From positions 1-19,514 of the forward strand of contig WHUX01000557.1 in assembly GCA_015179025.1 (NCBI GenBank): a DNA stretch of 19,514 bases. The letters run 5' to 3'. Origin of the DNA: Terfezia claveryi (taxonomy: Eukaryota > Ascomycota > Pezizomycetes > Pezizales > Pezizaceae). The notes beneath the pieces are model-generated. The model made no database searches. It saw only the letters and a program-made list of their open reading frames with translations, and was not told where the DNA came from. The position numbers and the translations under genes were made by a program. This document shows, piece by piece, positions 16,092 through 19,514 of the stretch; the first letter of the stretch is position 1; every line of letters starts with the position of its first letter.

Positions 16092-16460
16092 TTTACTGAT
16101 GGCACGGGGAGGGGAGGAAGGATTGCGAGCGCCGTGAACAGCATAGACAGGAAAGGTGGCCCAGAGAATTCATACGGGGGTTGCCTGGGGGGACTGCCAC
16201 GGTGGAGCTCAACACGGCGGAGTCAGATATCATTGCTATCATCTCGGACTCCCAGGCGTGAATACAGGGGATTTCTATGAGCAGAGGGCCCCCTCCCCGA
16301 GGTCGGGCATCGAGGCAGACATTAAAGCAATCCTAACCCATTTGGGGACGTCATGATTGCCTCGGTCGGGGGCTGCAAGAGGGCACACTGGAGAAACACG
16401 TTCGAGTCGCATCCGGACAAAATAAGAGCTCAAGCCGCACGACCACAGCAGGAGAACCGC
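16092..16460 (+). pseudogene. Decayed LINE RNase H domain (fungal non-LTR retrotransposon)
   Basis: Motifs of the type I RNase H found at the C-terminus of fungal LINE polyproteins occur in the right order but in three frames. FTDGTG at 16092-16109 has the first catalytic Asp (family YTDGSG). A segment with TAES and then SDSQA at 16244-16258 matches the family AEL...SDSQAAI. PRSGIEADIKAIL is at about 16297-16335. Two frameshifts separate them. The enzyme would remove RNA from RNA-DNA hybrids during target-primed reverse transcription. The reverse transcriptase itself was not found upstream, so this is a 3' fragment. It ends about 340 bp before the zinc-finger start. Base composition is GC-balanced, so this fragment escaped heavy RIP. 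Confidence 0.65.
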
Positions 16461-16802
16461 AATTAGTAATGAGGATAAAACAAAAAGATTACCTTGGGCC
16501 ATCAGATCTTCCTCTTGACCTGGGTGTGCTTATACATATCTACATACCCGGCCTCACATTATTGTGGTCTCCACAATTCCAGCTTCCAGATACATTTATC
16601 ACCAACAGCAACTTAAGTACCACTACCATTATCACCTATTGAGCTACAGTGCAGCCCAGCGCCAGTGAATCGGTCTCTACACTCTCTCACAGGCTAGAGC
16701 AATCGCAAGATTGACCAAGCTTCCTTCTCGCCCGTCTCCCAATCCGTTGTATTGAGGTCCTCCGATACGGCATTAATATTATCTTCCCCCGCACGTGTCA
16801 AA
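16461..16802 (+). promoter_or_regulatory. Upstream region of the zinc-finger gene, with a CACGTG box
   Basis: No other gene is seen here. A CACGTG E-box lies at 16792-16797, five bases before the ATG, and the T/C-rich stretch ATCTTCCCCC (16781-16790) is typical of fungal leaders. Whether the E-box is used is not known; it could equally be part of the 5' UTR. Confidence 0.35.
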
Positions 16803-17150
16803 ATGCCTACAGACTGTCCTTCCAGATGCCCTGTCCACGGATGTTCTTATCATTCACGAGGAGAACCAGGACGAGCCAGAATTGCTTTCGTTGACCACAT
16901 TGAAGGACACACAAGACCCTATGTTTGTTGTGTATTGGGTTGTGAAATGACGTTTAGCAGAGTGTGGAGCCTCAACCGCCACAGGCAAGATCAACATGAA
17001 ATTCCACGAGCATACGATTTAAAGGTCGCTGATGCTCTAGAAGCCGGGTCAGTCCATGATAATATTCGTAGGTTCCGGAATCTTGCGGAGTTGATCCCTC
17101 TACTTCAGTCTCTTGGGATAGATATCCGACAAAGTGCTCTAAACCCATGA
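16803..17150 (+). CDS. Small two-finger C2H2 zinc-finger protein
   Basis: This 115-residue intact frame starts at ATG 16803 (context TCAAAATG, purine at -3) and ends at TGA 17148. Finger 2 is canonical: C42-x4-C47-x12-H60-x4-H65, with F51 and L57 in the hydrophobic core positions. Finger 1 is unusual: C9-x4-C14, then 17 residues to H32-x3-H36, five longer than normal; C5 offers an alternative ligand. The TRPYVC linker joins them. Residues 66-115 form a helical-looking tail (VADALEAGS, then RNLAELIPLLQSLGIDI). C2H2 proteins of this kind usually bind DNA in the nucleus; the target is unknown. No intron is needed. The frame also extends upstream without a stop to 16752, but there is no ATG there. 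It could be a truncated piece of a longer regulator. It is the only intact protein gene in the window. Confidence 0.8.
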   Translation: MPTDCPSRCPVHGCSYHSRGEPGRARIAFVDHIEGHTRPYVCCVLGCEMTFSRVWSLNRHRQDQHEIPRAYDLKVADALEAGSVHDNIRRFRNLAELIPLLQSLGIDIRQSALNP

Positions 17151-17220
17151 TCAGTACCTCATTGTACAGGGCTCATGGCAGGGGGTGGATGATAGGAGGG
17201 TGTGGGTGAGGCAGAAGCTA

Positions 17221-17560
17221 GACAGGGACAAGGAATTTAATGGAAGATTTAAGTTTAGGGTTAGTAATAGAATTTAAATTTTAGAATAATTTATGAAATG
17301 AGATTGAACATTAAGAAGTACTATCCATTACTGGGATTAGGCCTACTACTGGGATGTGGCTCAATTTGTTAATAGATACATTTTAAGCTAGATCTAGGTA
17401 TACAAGAGTATAGAGTGGATAGAATTAAAGAAATATGAATTAAAAACCTCTAAGAATGTATTATGAGAGTGAAAGAAAGGGTTTAAGGGGTCATAATACT
17501 TCTTAATAAGAGTAAAAAAGTAGAAATAGTAATAATAGACAAAGTAAAATTAAAAAAATA
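17221..17560. other. AT-rich stretch, no gene seen
   Basis: Composition drops sharply about 70 bp after the zinc-finger stop. This probably contains the 3' non-coding end and terminal inverted repeat of the pogo element, but no terminal repeat could be identified, as the partner end is not recognisable before the window stops. Confidence 0.5.
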
Positions 17561-17569
17561 AAATAAACT

Positions 17570-19440
17570 TGAATCTGAATTATATTTATTTAATTCATTA
17601 TTAGAAACTTAGATAAGTACTAGTAACTGAATTGAAACCTACTTAACTTTAGTAAAGTGACCTATAGCTAATTAATTAACTGCTTGTTTAGCTTGTTTTT
17701 TCTTTATAGCCTATATTCAGTTTAGATCTGCTATATCTAAATCTTTTTTTAACTTAATAAGTATTTTGCCATCAATTATCTAACTATAACCTTTTCTAAT
17801 ATATCTCATATCTTCAAGAGTAGCTAACTACACTATCTCATACTATTTACTATAAATAACTTGCTCTAGATCTTACTCCTTATCTACTGCAATCTCTAAG
17901 TGCTATAAATATTCTTTATATTTAAAACCTTAGCTCTATTAATAGAAGTATCTCTTTTTAATATTAATTTAGCTTTTTAAATATAGTAGAGAAAGTTACC
18001 TAAGTTCTTGGAAGTTGTAATAGTTATAGAGGAAAGAAGTAATAATAATTCTAAGATATATCTATATAGAAATTTATTAATAATATATTAAATATTAAAT
18101 AAAATTAAACTAACTTCATATTATCTTACTATAATATTTTCCTTTATAAATATTATTTATTAAGCTTTAATAAGTAAAGTAAAGTAATTCCATTTCTAAA
18201 TTAAAACAAATAAAAATTAAGTTATTTTATTTTCTACTTTACTATATGCTTTTTAAAGTAAAGAAAACAAATAGATATTTAATAGCTGAAGTAGATAAGT
18301 ACTATATAGTAGTAAATAATAGAGTTTAATATTGGCTTTATCATATATTTAATAAATTCTAAAGTAATATATGAATTATATCTATTTATAATAAAAACAC
18401 AGTAAAGAGATATTATTATAACTTGTATATTAGGAAGAAATTGTTCAAAAGTTTGCCTTTTAGAGCCTCCTGAAGTCTTTGGAGCCTCTGAGAGGAACTG
18501 AGAGGTACTAAGGGACAAACTATTCCTTCCTGATGTAGCTTTATTATCATATTAAAATACTTAAGCTATTTCATCCTAAGCTTACTATTTATCTATTTTT
18601 TAGATAAAATTATAAATAAGTAACTCTTTACTTCTAAATGTTATCTAAATACTAAACTAACTTATATAACACTTTGTTTCCTTATAAATAACTAAAGAAG
18701 ATAATACTGTTTATTCCTATATTTAGTTTTAATAACTATTATTAGCTCTTTATTACTATTCTATATAAGCTTTCCAGTTATCTCTCTTCCTTGCTATTTA
18801 TAAATAACTTTATATAATTAGACTTGCTTATTATAAACTTTTTTTATCTATATTAAACTATATATCTTCTAGAATAATAAATTTTAAAAAAGTAAACGTA
18901 ACCTCCAAAAGTAATTTATTAGAACTTTAGATTACTAGCCTTAATTCTCTTTTTGTTGAATATAGATTGGAACTTTACTACAAACTTTTGATAATAATTA
19001 AGAAATCTAGTAATCCAATTCTTACTTATAACTTGATTAAAGTTCAAAGGGAAAACCTAAAAATTATTACTATCTCTAAAATATTCTTAATCTATAATAG
19101 AAAGCCTACAAGCTCTAACTAGTATATTTAGTATATAATAGTTTGTTCTTCTACTACTATTATTAGCTGTTGAGACTCATATCTATTTACTCTGTCTTGT
19201 CCTTTATCAAAATGTCTTCATAAAGTAGCTAATACTATACTATTAATTTTAGTAGCCTTATAGTAGATTTTCAGTTACAGTCTAAATTATAGTCTTTTTA
19301 GTATATGAGTAATATATAAATTCTTTTAGTACTATAATTGGAGCTTTTACAACTTCATACAACTTATTTTACAAGCTTGAAGCACTTAAAAGCTTTAAAA
19401 ATATTTAGCTAATAATTACTCTTTATTAAAAGATTATACC
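17570..19440 (-). pseudogene. Decayed Fot1/pogo (Tc1-mariner superfamily) transposase
   Basis: Read on the minus strand from about 19440 down, with several frame changes and many TAA/TAG stops. Helix-turn-helix region: KATKINSIVLATL (about 19258), RHFDKGQDRVNRYESQQL, EEQTII, KNWITRFL (about 19000-19020, family GKNWVxRF). DDE domain: EDI-stop-FNIDKKS (about 18846-18866, family EDIxNMDExGF), VIYKETK, RYNSYITLEFIKYMI (about 18340-18385, family DGHxSHxTxEFIxYC, catalytic Asp now Asn), then a YYYIVLIYF segment where PPHSSHLLQPLDV belongs. The C-terminal part has IKENII (family NIxxGFxxTGLxPFNP) and a Lys/Gln-rich end (AIKKKQAKQAVN, about 17690). Such enzymes cut and paste the element at TA sites. 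Both ends of the frame seem present, but heavy RIP has inactivated it. Confidence 0.85.
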
Positions 19441-19514
19441 TACTAGTATCTAATTCTCTATTAAATTCTAGTCTTGAGGTAGTTAATCTTAAAAGTAAGG
19501 TAGTATTGAACTAT

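Noticed and set aside
16390..16425. Possible tRNA T-arm (CGTTCGAGTCGCATCC)
   Set aside because: No A box, acceptor stem or anticodon arm could be placed at the right distance upstream.
17250..17262. Telomere-like word TTTAGGGTTAG
   Set aside because: A single occurrence with no repetition; not a telomeric array.
1..19514. CRISPR array or prokaryotic features
   Set aside because: No short exact repeats with unique spacers; the 5S gene structure, Pol III terminator and transposon families are eukaryotic.

Overview
The window looks like an accessory, transposon-rich region of a filamentous ascomycete (Pezizomycotina-type) genome. The evidence is a eukaryotic 5S rRNA gene, a fungal-type C2H2 zinc-finger gene, remnants of a Ty1/Copia element, a fungal LINE RNase H and a Fot1/pogo transposase, and a mosaic of moderate-GC DNA and very AT-rich blocks. 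Old coding frames are broken mostly by TAG and TAA where a Gln codon (CAG/CAA) is one C-to-T change away, which fits repeat-induced point mutation (RIP) or deamination of methylated cytosine. The species cannot be named from the sequence.

Layout. 1-2000 is non-coding with two degenerate tandem arrays (465-575, 28-29 bp unit; 869-1203, 61-69 bp unit). 2083-9540 is a co-oriented, intronless series of decayed plus-strand genes of unknown family: a weak one at 2083-2781; two clear paralogues at 3027-3563 and 4200-4859; a signal-peptide, Cys-rich, single-TM protein at 6445-7292; and a long protein with an acidic C-terminus at 7508-9540. A complete short LTR retroelement (4860-6406; 301 and 298 bp LTRs with TGTTA/TAACA ends and GGATA target duplications) sits inside the second paralogue and carries no recognisable pol.

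10061-11390 is a large minisatellite built of small palindromes. 12008-13029 is a decayed Ty1/Copia reverse transcriptase-RNase H, possibly followed by an LTR (13088-13555), in an AT-rich block reaching about 14150. A GC-balanced island (14340-17200) carries a complete 5S rRNA gene on the minus strand, a truncated tandem copy of it, a frameshifted LINE RNase H fragment (16092-16460) and the only intact protein gene, a 115-residue two-finger C2H2 protein (16803-17150). From 17220 to the end the DNA is AT-rich again and holds a decayed Fot1/pogo transposase on the minus strand.

Only the 5S gene and the zinc-finger gene look functional. Everything else is a graveyard of mobile elements plus a decayed unknown gene cluster. 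Family calls come from reading motifs by eye; no database search was run.
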